From positions 83,126-115,174 of the forward strand of contig VGCC01000005.1 in assembly GCA_016870195.1 (NCBI GenBank): DNA of 32,049 nt. Direction: 5' to 3'. The translations under genes were made by a program, and so were the position numbers. This document shows positions 16,905 through 24,877 of the stretch, one piece after another. Numbering within the stretch: the stretch's first letter is position 1; every line of letters begins with the position of its first letter. The DNA comes from Actinomycetota bacterium (lineage in GTDB: Bacteria; Actinomycetota; Actinomycetes; S36-B12). The notes below the pieces were generated by a model. It was given only the letters and a program-made list of their open reading frames with translations, was not told where the DNA came from and searched no databases.

Positions 16905-18560
16905 TCACAGGTACTGGCCCGTGTGCGAAACGGTGTCGATGGATCGACCCGCTTCTGCGCCCTTCTTCCCCTGGATGAGTGTGCGGATAAAGACGATCCG
17001 CTCGCCCTTCTTCCCGGAGATCCGCGCCCAGTCGTCTGGATTAGTGGTGTTCGGGAGGTCTTCATTTTCGCGGAACTCGTCAATGCAGGCCTCGAGGAGG
17101 TGTTGGACTCGAATGCCCTTTTCCCCTGTGTCGAGGAACGCTTTGATGGCACTCTTCTTCGCTCGAGCAACAATGTTCTCCAGCATCGCTCCCGAGTTGA
17201 AGTCCTTGAAGTAGAGGATTTCCTTGTCGCCGTTCGCGTACGTCACCTCGAGGAAGCGATTGTCCTCACTCTCCGAGTACATCTGCTCGACCGCGCGCTG
17301 GATCATGTTCGCGCACGTGACGTTGCGATCGTCGCCGTTCTCCCGGATGTCCTCGGAATGGAGTGGAACATCGGGTGTCAGGTACTTGGAGAGAATTTCC
17401 CGCGCACCCTCCGCATCCGGTCGCTGGATCTTGATCTTCACATCGAGCCGCCCCGGCCGGAGAATTGCCGGATCGATCATGTCTTCGCGGTTCGAGGCGC
17501 CTATGACTATCACGTTTTCGAGGGTCTCCACGCCATCGATTTCACTTAGCAGCTGCGGAACGATCGTGTTTTCCACATCGCTGCTCACACCCGTACCCCG
17601 TGTGCGGAACAGAGAATCCATTTCATCGAAGAACACGATCACGGGCAGACCCTCTGATGCCTTCTCACGGGCGCGCTGGAACACGAGTCGGATGTGCCGC
17701 TCTGTCTCGCCGACGTACTTGTTGAGCAGCTCGGGCCCCTTGATGTTCAGGAAGAAGGATCGGGTTTCTTCGCGGCCGGTGCGCTCGGCGACCTTGCGGG
17801 CAAGGGAGTTCGCGACCGCTTTCGCGATCAGTGTCTTGCCACATCCCGGAGGCCCATAGAGCAGGATCCCCTTCGGCGCCTTGAGTTGGTGCTCGGCGAA
17901 GAGATCCGCGTGGAGGAATGGAAGCTCGACTGCGTCGCGAATGGCTTCGATCTGATCGCGGAGGCCACCAATGTCCTCATACTGGATATTGGGCACCTCC
18001 TCGAGAATCAGTTGCTCGACCTCGGCCTTGGGAACGCGTTCGATGGCGTAGTTGCTCCGGATATCACACAGCAGCGCGTCGCCGGCGCGGAGCTGGACAC
18101 CGTTGAGACTTCCGGCCAGACGAACGACACGCTCATCATCGGTATGCCCGACCACCAGGGCCCGGCCATCACTGAGGCGCTCCTTGAGGGTGACTATCTC
18201 GCCCACGGACTCGAACTCACGCACGTCCACCACGTTCATGGCCTCGTTGACCACGAGTTCCTGCCCGGGGCGCAGTGCTTCCACGTCGATGGTGGGCGAG
18301 GCCGTGACCCGCATCTTCCGACCCGCGAGACTGATGTCGATCGTGTTGTCCGCATGTCGACAGATGAAGGTTGCGTATCCGTTCGGCGGCTGCGCCAGGC
18401 GGTCGAGTTCCTGCTTGAGGGTGACGATCTGCTCCCGGGCCTCACGCAGTGTGGAGATGAGTCGAGCATTGTGGTCGCGCTGGGCTGCCAGCTCCCCGCG
18501 TACGTGCGCGAGGTTCGTCTCCAGCTCGTGCATGCGGCTAGCTGGGGTTTCGGCGCCCAT
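16905..18560 (-). CDS. mpa: Proteasome-activating AAA ATPase (Mpa/ARC)
   Basis: 551 residues. N-terminal coiled coil from about 10 to 57, which binds Pup; then two OB-like domains to about 185; then the AAA module with Walker A GPPGCGKT at 236-243 and Walker [12 protein letters not shown] with Asp312-Glu313. [19 protein letters not shown] carries sensor 1 and the arginine finger. The protein ends GQYL, the docking tail that opens the proteasome gate. It forms a hexameric ring that unfolds pupylated proteins into the 20S core. ATG at 18560 has AAGGGAG four bases upstream as Shine-Dalgarno, and a TAGAGT hexamer overlaps the trmI stop, giving a leader of about 15 bases. Known as Mpa in mycobacteria and ARC elsewhere. 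Confidence 0.97.
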   Translation of the reverse strand: MGAETPASRMHELETNLAHVRGELAAQRDHNARLISTLREAREQIVTLKQELDRLAQPPNGYATFICRHADNTIDISLAGRKMRVTASPTIDVEALRPGQELVVNEAMNVVDVREFESVGEIVTLKERLSDGRALVVGHTDDERVVRLAGSLNGVQLRAGDALLCDIRSNYAIERVPKAEVEQLILEEVPNIQYEDIGGLRDQIEAIRDAVELPFLHADLFAEHQLKAPKGILLYGPPGCGKTLIAKAVANSLARKVAERTGREETRSFFLNIKGPELLNKYVGETERHIRLVFQRAREKASEGLPVIVFFDEMDSLFRTRGTGVSSDVENTIVPQLLSEIDGVETLENVIVIGASNREDMIDPAILRPGRLDVKIKIQRPDAEGAREILSKYLTPDVPLHSEDIRENGDDRNVTCANMIQRAVEQMYSESEDNRFLEVTYANGDKEILYFKDFNSGAMLENIVARAKKSAIKAFLDTGEKGIRVQHLLEACIDEFRENEDLPNTTNPDDWARISGKKGERIVFIRTLIQGKKGAEAGRSIDTVSHTGQYL

Positions 18561-18581
18561 GATGCTCCCTTCGTCTCTAGG

Positions 18582-18587
18582 ACTCTA
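18582..18587 (-). promoter_or_regulatory. Possible -10 element for mpa with short leader
   Basis: TAGAGT on the minus strand, whose TAG is the trmI stop codon. A start six bases downstream would give a leader of about 15 bases carrying AAGGGAG just before the mpa ATG. Confidence 0.5.
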
Positions 18588-19529
18588 ATCGCCGGTTGAC
18601 TCCGTCGCCCCGGGACCCGAGTAGTCGGATCCGTACGCCCCTGGTGCGGGGCGTCGGTGCCTCCGGGGGGGCGAGGCATGGGCCGCCATGCGGCGGGTGG
18701 ACACCAGAAATCCCGTGTGTCCATTCATCCGGTGATCAGGCCGCACGGCAAGTCCGTCCAGATGCCAGGTGCGCAGCATCAACTCCTCGGCCCGTGGCTC
18801 CACCCACCGGCCACTGGCCCTCATCTCTTCCACCACCCTGGACATCTGGGTCGTGGTCGCGACATACACGACCAGTGCCCCCCCGGGCACGAGGACGACG
18901 TCTGCGGCAGACAGACACTCCCAGGGGGCGAGCATGTCGAGCACCACGGCGTCCACGCTCTCGGGTGCAACGCCCAACGCCAACTCCTGAAACGGCCCGA
19001 CCTCGATCGACCAGGTTCGTGGTGTTCCCCCGAACCAACGACGTACGTTCTCGGTCGCGATCTCCGCGAAGTCCGCGCGGGCCTCGATCGATAGAACACG
19101 CCCGTGTGTACCCGCTGCCCTCACCAGATAGCAGGTCAGCGCACCTGATCCAGCGCCTGCCTCGATGATCGATGAGCCGTCGCCCACGTCCGCGAGCGCC
19201 ACGATGCGGGCAGCATCCTTCGGGTACACCACGGCCGCGCCCCTGGGCATTCCCAGCACGTAGTCATCAAGGTGCGGCCGCATGACCAGGAATTCCACGT
19301 CCTTGGTCGAGAGAACCGTGACGCCCGGAGGGTTGCCGATGAGCGAGTCGTGGTCGATCTGTCCGCGGTGCGTGTGCAGTGCCTTCCCCGATTCCAGAGT
19401 GATCGTGTATTTGTTCCCCCGGGGATCCAGGAGATGCACAATCTCCCCCGCGGCAAGTCGGGGACCACGGTGCACACGCGGATCGACCGGATCCGTTGGT
19501 GCTGCGGGATGGCTGGGACGGCGCGCCAC
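18585..19529 (-). CDS. trmI: tRNA (adenine-58-N1)-methyltransferase TrmI
   Basis: 314 residues. The N-terminal beta domain (GEIVHLLDPRGNKYTITLESG) is followed by a class I methyltransferase fold, with the S-adenosylmethionine loop EAGAGSGAL at about 123-131, LSIEARADFAE, and the active-site Asp198 in VVLDMLAPW. It makes m1A58 in the T loop of tRNA. The C-terminus carries a basic and Gly/Ser tail of about 35 residues beyond the fold. The mycobacterial counterpart (Rv2118c) also lies beside the recB-like gene and mpa. The GTG start at 19529 is preceded by TAGGGT and six bases. It is divergent from the nuclease gene with only 32 bases between start codons. Confidence 0.94.
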   Translation of the reverse strand: MARRPSHPAAPTDPVDPRVHRGPRLAAGEIVHLLDPRGNKYTITLESGKALHTHRGQIDHDSLIGNPPGVTVLSTKDVEFLVMRPHLDDYVLGMPRGAAVVYPKDAARIVALADVGDGSSIIEAGAGSGALTCYLVRAAGTHGRVLSIEARADFAEIATENVRRWFGGTPRTWSIEVGPFQELALGVAPESVDAVVLDMLAPWECLSAADVVLVPGGALVVYVATTTQMSRVVEEMRASGRWVEPRAEELMLRTWHLDGLAVRPDHRMNGHTGFLVSTRRMAAHASPPRRHRRPAPGAYGSDYSGPGATESTGD

Positions 19530-19535
19530 CCCAGG

Positions 19536-19541
19536 ACCCTA
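19536..19541 (-). promoter_or_regulatory. -10 element for leaderless trmI transcript
   Basis: TAGGGT on the minus strand, then CCTGGG, then the trmI GTG. It mirrors the opposite-strand hexamer at 19550-19555, forming an ACCCTA-N8-TAGGGT inverted repeat. Confidence 0.65.
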
Positions 19542-19549
19542 TCCGTCAC

Positions 19550-19555
19550 TAGGGT
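19550..19555 (+). promoter_or_regulatory. -10 element for leaderless recB-like nuclease transcript
   Basis: TAGGGT on the plus strand, then GCCGGA, then the ATG at 19562. Only eight bases separate it from the trmI -10 element, so the two promoters cannot be occupied at once. The AGGG in the hexamer could alternatively serve as a weak ribosome binding site. Confidence 0.6.
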
Positions 19556-19561
19556 GCCGGA

Positions 19562-20434
19562 ATGGACGAGCTCGCACCGGTGGACATCGGATTCCCGCGC
19601 TCGCTGTCGCCATCGCGGGCAAGTGATTTTCAGAATTGCCCTCTTCTCTTCCGATTGCGGTCCATCGATCGGCTTCCCGAGGCACCCTCGGCCGCAGCGA
19701 TTCGCGGAACCCTGGTGCACTCGGCACTCGAGGAATTGATGGATCGTCCTCCGGGAACGCGGACGACCGAAGTGACGCGTGACCTACTTCGCGATGCCCT
19801 CCTCGCACTCCGCGAGGCAGACCCTGACGCCTTCGGCGCACTCACCGAGGGCATGAAGGATGACCGCAATGTCGACCAACTCACTGAGACGATCCTGAGG
19901 CCTCTCTATCCCCTCGTGGATACCTATTTCACCCTCGAAGATCCACGACGCATCACCCCCCACGCCCGCGAGATGGCCATTAGCGCCGAGTTGGAACCAG
20001 GATTCGTGGGACGCGGATTCATTGACCGCGTGGAGATCTCATCGGATGGGCGTGTTCGCATCGTCGACTATAAGACGGGCCGAGCACCGGGCCCGCGGTT
20101 CGAAGGCAAGGCGATGTTCCAGATGCGCTTCTACGCATTGATGTGGTGGCGTTCGACGGGAACCGTTCCCAGCATGCTTCAACTGATGTACCTGGGGGAC
20201 GGACAGATTCTCCGTCTCGAACCGTCCGAAGAGCAACTCATCGCAACCGAGGTGTCGATCCTCGGGATCCGCGACGCGATTCGTGTGGCTGTTGCCGAAG
20301 GTTTCAAGCCAACGCCGTCGAAGTTGTGCAACTGGTGCTCCTTCAAGGAGTTCTGTCCCGCATTTGAAGGCTCACCTCCTCCGTTCCCCGGGGTGGAGGA
20401 GATCCTGGAGACCAGTCGTCGAGAGGGTGCCTGA
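19562..20434 (+). CDS. RecB/AddB-type PD-(D/E)XK nuclease with Fe-S cluster motif
   Basis: 290 residues. A single PD-(D/E)XK exonuclease domain as found in RecB, AddB and Cas4. Visible are the conserved SASxxxxxxCP-like start (SPSRASDFQNCPLLF with Cys26), His53 in GTLVHSALEEL, Asp155 in GFIDRVE, Asp169 and Lys171 in VRIVDYKTG, and the QxxxY motif at Gln187-Tyr191. Cys256, Cys259 and Cys265 in KLCNWCSFKEFC, together with Cys26, form the 4Fe-4S cluster pattern of AddB and Cas4. There is no helicase domain and no CRISPR locus nearby. The M. tuberculosis counterpart is Rv2119, annotated only as a conserved RecB-family protein. A DNA repair role is inferred from the family. It ends directly against the metH stop with no gap. 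Confidence 0.88.
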   Translation: MDELAPVDIGFPRSLSPSRASDFQNCPLLFRLRSIDRLPEAPSAAAIRGTLVHSALEELMDRPPGTRTTEVTRDLLRDALLALREADPDAFGALTEGMKDDRNVDQLTETILRPLYPLVDTYFTLEDPRRITPHAREMAISAELEPGFVGRGFIDRVEISSDGRVRIVDYKTGRAPGPRFEGKAMFQMRFYALMWWRSTGTVPSMLQLMYLGDGQILRLEPSEEQLIATEVSILGIRDAIRVAVAEGFKPTPSKLCNWCSFKEFCPAFEGSPPPFPGVEEILETSRREGA

Positions 20435-23400
20435 TCAGACGGCGTTGAAGTACTTTGCTTCCGGGTGGTGGACGATGATCGCGCTCGTCGACTGCTCGGG
20501 GTGAATCTGGAACTCCTCGGAGAGTTCCACGCCGATCCGCTCAGGCTTGAGTAGCTCGAAGAGTCCCACCTGCAGTTCGAGATCGGGGCAGGCCGGGTAC
20601 CCAAACGAATATCGAGACCCTCGGTAGCCCTGCTTGCTGATCAGGATGTCCATGTCGTGCTCATCCTCGTCGCCGAATCCGAGCTCCGCGCGGATGCGTG
20701 AATGCCAATATTCGGCGAGGGCCTCGGTGAGTTGAACGCTGAGCCCATGGAGCTCGAGGTAGTCGCGGTAGGCATCCTGTTCAAAGAGCCGTGCGGTGGC
20801 CCGGGATGCGGCGTTGCCCATGGTCACGACGTCGAGGGCCACTACGTCCCGTTCGGCGGTCGATGTCGGCCGGAAGAAGTCGGAGAGGCACAGGAACCTG
20901 CCCCGCCGCTGACGGGGGAATGTGAAGGAAGCCGCGATCGCCTCACCGGATGCGTCGTAGACGTCAAGGGTGTCGCCGTGGGAGACGCAGGGGAAGTAGC
21001 CGTAGACCACCGCTGGCTCGATCATTGCTTCCGTTTGGATGCGGTCGATCCAGTAGCGCAGCCGCGGTCTCCCCTCAGTTTCGACGAGCTCCTCGTAGCT
21101 GGGACCATCACCACGCGCAGATTTCAACCCCCACTGCCCCATGAAGAGCGCGCGCTCGTCCAAATAGGGCAGGTACTCGGCCAGTGGGACACCTCGGACA
21201 ACACGATCGCCCCAGAAAGGGCGAATCGGAACCGGATTGTCGATCGCGACATCCGATCGCTCCGGAACCTCGACATCGCTCACGCGTGCTGCGGATGACG
21301 TGCGGACCCGCCTCTGCCGCGGCTCCGGGAGTTGGGCACCTTCCTCACCTCGCTTCATCGCCATGATGATGTCCATGAGCTTGAGGCCCTCAAAGGCATC
21401 CCTGGCGTAGCGAACATCACCGAGGTACAGCTCTGCCAGGTCCTGCTCAACGTACGCACGAGTCAACGCCGCTCCCCCGAGAATCACCGGGAAGTCCGCG
21501 GCGATGCCGCGAGCGTTCATTTCCTCCAAGTTCTCCTTCATGATCACGGTGCTCTTTACAAGCAGGCCGCTCATCCCGATCACATCGGCGTTGTGTTCCT
21601 GCGCTGCCTCGATGATCGTGGAGACCGGCTGTTTGATGCCGATGTTGACCACGTTGTAACCGTTGTTGCTCAGGATGATGTCGACGAGGTTCTTTCCGAT
21701 GTCGTGGACATCACCCTTGACTGTCGCCAAGACCATCGTGCCCTTACCGGACTCATCTGAGCGCTCCATGAAGGGCTCGAGATACGCGACCGCATTCTTC
21801 ATGACTTCCGCACTCTGCAGCACGAAGGGCAACTGCATCTCCCCTGATCCGAAGAGATCACCTACGACCTTCATGCCAGCGAGGAGATGGTCGTTGACGA
21901 TCTCCAACGCCGACATCTCCTGCAGCGCCAGTGCCAGGTCGTCATCCAGGCCCTGCCGTTCGCCGTCGATGATGCGGCGCTGCAACCTCTCCCGCAAGGG
22001 AAGACCAGCGAGCTCCTCGGCCTTGGATGCGCGGAGGGACGTCGACTCCGCTCCCTCGAATAGCTCCAGGAACCGCTGGAGGGGGTCGTAGGTCACATTG
22101 CCCGAGTCGTCGTACTCACGTCGGTCGTAGACCAGGTCGAGGGCGACGGCTCGATGTTCGGGGTCGATCCGATTCATCGGGAGGATCGTCGACGCGTGGA
22201 CGATCGCGGAAGTCAGCCCTGCTTCGGCGCACTCGTGGAGGAAAACTGAGTTGAGCACCTGGCGCGCCGCCGGATTCAGGCCAAACGACACATTGGAGAG
22301 GCCGACCACGGTGTTGACCTCTGGAAACACTCGATGAATCTCCCGGATGGCCTCAATGGTCTCGATCCCGTCCCTGCGGGTCTCCTCCTGACCAGTTGCG
22401 ATCGGGAATGTCAACGGGTCAACGAGAATGTCCGACGTCCGCAATCCCCACTCCCCCGTGAGGCGCTCAATCAATCGCGTGGCGACCCGGGTCTTCCATT
22501 CAGCCGTTCGGGCTTGGCCTTCCTCGTCGATCGTGAGTGCAACCACTGCAGCCCCATGCTCGACGACCAGGGGCATGGTTCGGGCGAACCGTGAATCGGG
22601 ACCATCACCATCCTCGAAGTTCACCGAGTTGATGATTGAGCGTCCCCCAAGGCGCTCGAGCCCTGCCTCGAGGACTCCAGGCTCCGTGGAGTCGAGCATC
22701 AATGGGAGTGTCGAGGAGGTGGCCATCCGGTAGGCGATCTCCGACATGTCCGACACGCCGTCGCGGCCTACGTAGTCGATACAGAGGTCGAGGACATGCG
22801 CACCATCACGGATCTGATCGCGGGCAATCTCCACGCACTGTTCAATGTCTGCACCGAGCATGGCCCCGCGGAAGGCTTTGGAGCCGTTCGCATTGGTCCT
22901 CTCTCCGATCGACAGGTACGTGGAGTCTTGGACGAGCGGCACCTGCTGGTACAGACTGCTCACGGCGGCGACCGGACGTGGGTATCTCTCCGGCAACGCG
23001 AGGTGTGATACGCGCTCCACCACCGCCGCGATGTGTTCCGGGGTCGTGCCGCAGCATCCACCCACCAGGGAGAGGCCATAGTCGAGCACGAAAGTTTCGT
23101 GAGCCGTGGCCAGTTCTTCCGGCGTGAGCGGGTAGTAAGCACCCTGTGCGGTGACGATGGGCAGTCCGGCATTGGGCATCGCGGACAGCGCCACTCGCGC
23201 CTGCTGACTCAGGGTACGAAGGTGCTCGCTCATCTCGAGGGGACCGGTGGCGCAGTTGAGTCCGATGACGTCGATACCGAGCGGCTCGAGTGCGGTGAGC
23301 GCTGCCCCGATCTCCGTCCCCAGAAGCATCGTTCCCGTCGTCTCCACGGTGACCTGGGCGATCAGCGGCAAATCGAGGCCCGAGGCATCGAGGGCGCGGC

Positions 23401-23944
23401 GTGCGCCGATCAGTGCGGCCTTCGCTTGGAGCAGGTCCTGCGCGGTTTCGACGAGTACCGCGTCCACCCCGCCATCGATCAATCCACGCACCTGGGTTTC
23501 GTAGGCATCGCGTAGATCGCGATAGTGCACGTGACCCAGAGAGGGCAGTTTTGTACCTGGTCCCACGGATCCGAGGACCCACCGAGGTCTTTCCGAGGAG
23601 GACCACTCGTCCGCCACTTCACGGGCGATCGCGGCACCAGCGTGGGCTAGTTCGTAGATCCGCTCGGGGATGTCGTATTCCGACAGGTTCGCGAGGTTGG
23701 CTCCGAACGTGTTCGTCTCGATGCAATCCGCACCCACCTCGAGAAAGGCACGGTGGACATCCGCGACGATGTCGGGACGAGTCACGTTGAGAATCTCGTT
23801 GCAGCCTTCGTGACCCTGAAAGTCCTCCAGCGTGGGGTTGCGGGCCTGGAGCATGGTGCCCATTGCCCCGTCTGCCACGACCACACGAGTGGACCAGGCG
23901 CCTCGGAGTGACCCCGGACCCGTGGTTGGCAGGTGTGTCGGCAT
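20435..23944 (-). CDS. metH: Cobalamin-dependent methionine synthase
   Basis: 1169 residues with all four modules (numbering from ATG 23944). The homocysteine domain, about 10-320, has zinc cysteines Cys231 in GLNCATG and Cys297-Cys298 in GGCCGTT. The methyltetrahydrofolate domain, about 340-600, begins at SIGERTNANGSKAF. The cobalamin domain, about 640-870, has the DVHDIG motif with His747 as lower cobalt ligand. The C-terminal reactivation domain has GYRGSRYSFGYPACPD and ends HHPEAKYFNAV. It transfers the methyl group from methyltetrahydrofolate to homocysteine. ATG at 23944 is chosen over an in-frame start at 24001, which would run through the promoter region. TACGCT lies nine bases before it. 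No cobalamin riboswitch fits in the 87-base upstream gap. Confidence 0.96.
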   Translation of the reverse strand: MPTHLPTTGPGSLRGAWSTRVVVADGAMGTMLQARNPTLEDFQGHEGCNEILNVTRPDIVADVHRAFLEVGADCIETNTFGANLANLSEYDIPERIYELAHAGAAIAREVADEWSSSERPRWVLGSVGPGTKLPSLGHVHYRDLRDAYETQVRGLIDGGVDAVLVETAQDLLQAKAALIGARRALDASGLDLPLIAQVTVETTGTMLLGTEIGAALTALEPLGIDVIGLNCATGPLEMSEHLRTLSQQARVALSAMPNAGLPIVTAQGAYYPLTPEELATAHETFVLDYGLSLVGGCCGTTPEHIAAVVERVSHLALPERYPRPVAAVSSLYQQVPLVQDSTYLSIGERTNANGSKAFRGAMLGADIEQCVEIARDQIRDGAHVLDLCIDYVGRDGVSDMSEIAYRMATSSTLPLMLDSTEPGVLEAGLERLGGRSIINSVNFEDGDGPDSRFARTMPLVVEHGAAVVALTIDEEGQARTAEWKTRVATRLIERLTGEWGLRTSDILVDPLTFPIATGQEETRRDGIETIEAIREIHRVFPEVNTVVGLSNVSFGLNPAARQVLNSVFLHECAEAGLTSAIVHASTILPMNRIDPEHRAVALDLVYDRREYDDSGNVTYDPLQRFLELFEGAESTSLRASKAEELAGLPLRERLQRRIIDGERQGLDDDLALALQEMSALEIVNDHLLAGMKVVGDLFGSGEMQLPFVLQSAEVMKNAVAYLEPFMERSDESGKGTMVLATVKGDVHDIGKNLVDIILSNNGYNVVNIGIKQPVSTIIEAAQEHNADVIGMSGLLVKSTVIMKENLEEMNARGIAADFPVILGGAALTRAYVEQDLAELYLGDVRYARDAFEGLKLMDIIMAMKRGEEGAQLPEPRQRRVRTSSAARVSDVEVPERSDVAIDNPVPIRPFWGDRVVRGVPLAEYLPYLDERALFMGQWGLKSARGDGPSYEELVETEGRPRLRYWIDRIQTEAMIEPAVVYGYFPCVSHGDTLDVYDASGEAIAASFTFPRQRRGRFLCLSDFFRPTSTAERDVVALDVVTMGNAASRATARLFEQDAYRDYLELHGLSVQLTEALAEYWHSRIRAELGFGDEDEHDMDILISKQGYRGSRYSFGYPACPDLELQVGLFELLKPERIGVELSEEFQIHPEQSTSAIIVHHPEAKYFNAV

Positions 23945-23953
23945 AGCGGGTCG

Positions 23954-23959
23954 AGCGTA
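23954..23959 (-). promoter_or_regulatory. Possible -10 element for metH with minimal leader
   Basis: TACGCT on the minus strand, then nine bases, then the metH ATG. A start six bases after the hexamer would leave a leader of only about three bases (GCT), so the message would be nearly leaderless. Confidence 0.4.
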
Positions 23960-24005
23960 GTTCCCCTCAGTTCTCCGTGCACGGCACGAGAACCGCGACA
24001 CGGCC

Positions 24006-24011
24006 TAGGCT
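24006..24011 (+). promoter_or_regulatory. Possible -10 element for the PAC2 gene with short leader
   Basis: TAGGCT on the plus strand, 20 bases before the ATG at 24032. A start six bases downstream would give a leader of about 14 bases containing GGGAG five bases from the ATG. Confidence 0.45.
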
Positions 24012-24031
24012 GGTGGACATGTGGGAGTTGC

Positions 24032-24877
24032 ATGACCGACTTCGATGACCTTCCGGCCCTGAACGATCCGGTCATGATCGCCGCGTTCGAGGGGTGGAAC
24101 GACGCCGGCGAGGCAGCGTCCGCCGCCATCGAGCACCTGCGCGATGTGTGGTCCGCCGAGCCACTGACCGAGTTGGACTCGGAGGAGTATTGCGACTACC
24201 AAGTGACCAGGCCGCTGATTTCCCTCGACGCCGAGGGGGTTCGGCAGTTGCAGTGGCCGACTACACGGCTGTACGTGGCTCGGGCACCCCTTTTCCCGCG
24301 CGACGTCGTGCTGGTTCAGGGCATCGAACCGAACATGAAGTGGCAGCAGTTCTCGCGAGAGATCCTTGGGTTGGCTGCAGAACTCAATATCTCCCTTTTC
24401 GTGACTCTGGCCGCCCTCTTGTCGGACAACCCGCATAGCCGTCCCGTGCCGGTGACCGGCTCGTGCACCGATCCGGAACTGCGGCAGGAACTCGGCATGG
24501 AGCCGTCTACGTACGAGGGACCAACGGGAATCGTCGGCGTCTTGCAGGAGGCATGTGAGCGCTTCGGCATCCCAGCGGTCTCCCTGTGGGCCGCTATCCC
24601 TCACTACGTGTCGCAAGCGCCCTCCCCCAAAGCAACTCTCGCGCTCGTACGTCGAGTCGAGGACTTGCTCGACATCCCCGTTCCCATGGAGGATCTCGTC
24701 GAAGAAGCGCGGGCCTGGGAGACGGGCGTCAACGAACTCGCCGAGGATGACGATGAAGTCGCAGAGTACGTGCGCCAGTTGGAGGAGGCGCGTGACACGA
24801 CGGAACTTCCCGAAGCCTCCGGCGAGGCGATCGCCAAGGAGTTCGAGCGGTACCTGCGCCGACGCGGAGGCGCTTAG
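24032..24877 (+). CDS. PAC2 family protein (proteasome assembly chaperone-like fold)
   Basis: 281 residues, matching the actinobacterial PAC2 family (Rv2125 in M. tuberculosis). Recognisable segments are MIAAFEGWNDAGEAAS near the N-terminus, PRDVVLVQGIEPNMKW in the middle, and the family's TGSCTDPELRQELGM and EGPTGIVGVLQEACERFGIPA stretches. The C-terminal third is acidic and helical and ends in a basic RYLRRRGGA tail. The fold is shared with eukaryotic proteasome assembly chaperone 2; whether the bacterial protein assists PrcA/PrcB assembly is not established. ATG at 24032 is chosen because GGGAG precedes it and similarity begins there. It is divergent from metH, and its stop overlaps the pgi stop by four bases. 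Confidence 0.88.
   Translation: MTDFDDLPALNDPVMIAAFEGWNDAGEAASAAIEHLRDVWSAEPLTELDSEEYCDYQVTRPLISLDAEGVRQLQWPTTRLYVARAPLFPRDVVLVQGIEPNMKWQQFSREILGLAAELNISLFVTLAALLSDNPHSRPVPVTGSCTDPELRQELGMEPSTYEGPTGIVGVLQEACERFGIPAVSLWAAIPHYVSQAPSPKATLALVRRVEDLLDIPVPMEDLVEEARAWETGVNELAEDDDEVAEYVRQLEEARDTTELPEASGEAIAKEFERYLRRRGGA

Noticed and set aside
20435-23944. Several open frames of 140-250 codons on the plus strand inside metH, and similar ones inside dop, mpa, pgi and mshC.
   Set aside because: They are antisense to genes with complete family motifs, lack recognisable domains or ribosome binding sites, and have the Arg/Ser/Pro bias of shadow frames.
23933-24001. Longer starts for metH (24001) and the PAC2 gene (23933), which would overlap each other.
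   Set aside because: The added residues show no family similarity, and PAC2 has a clear GGGAG before ATG 24032. The overlap region looks like a divergent promoter region.
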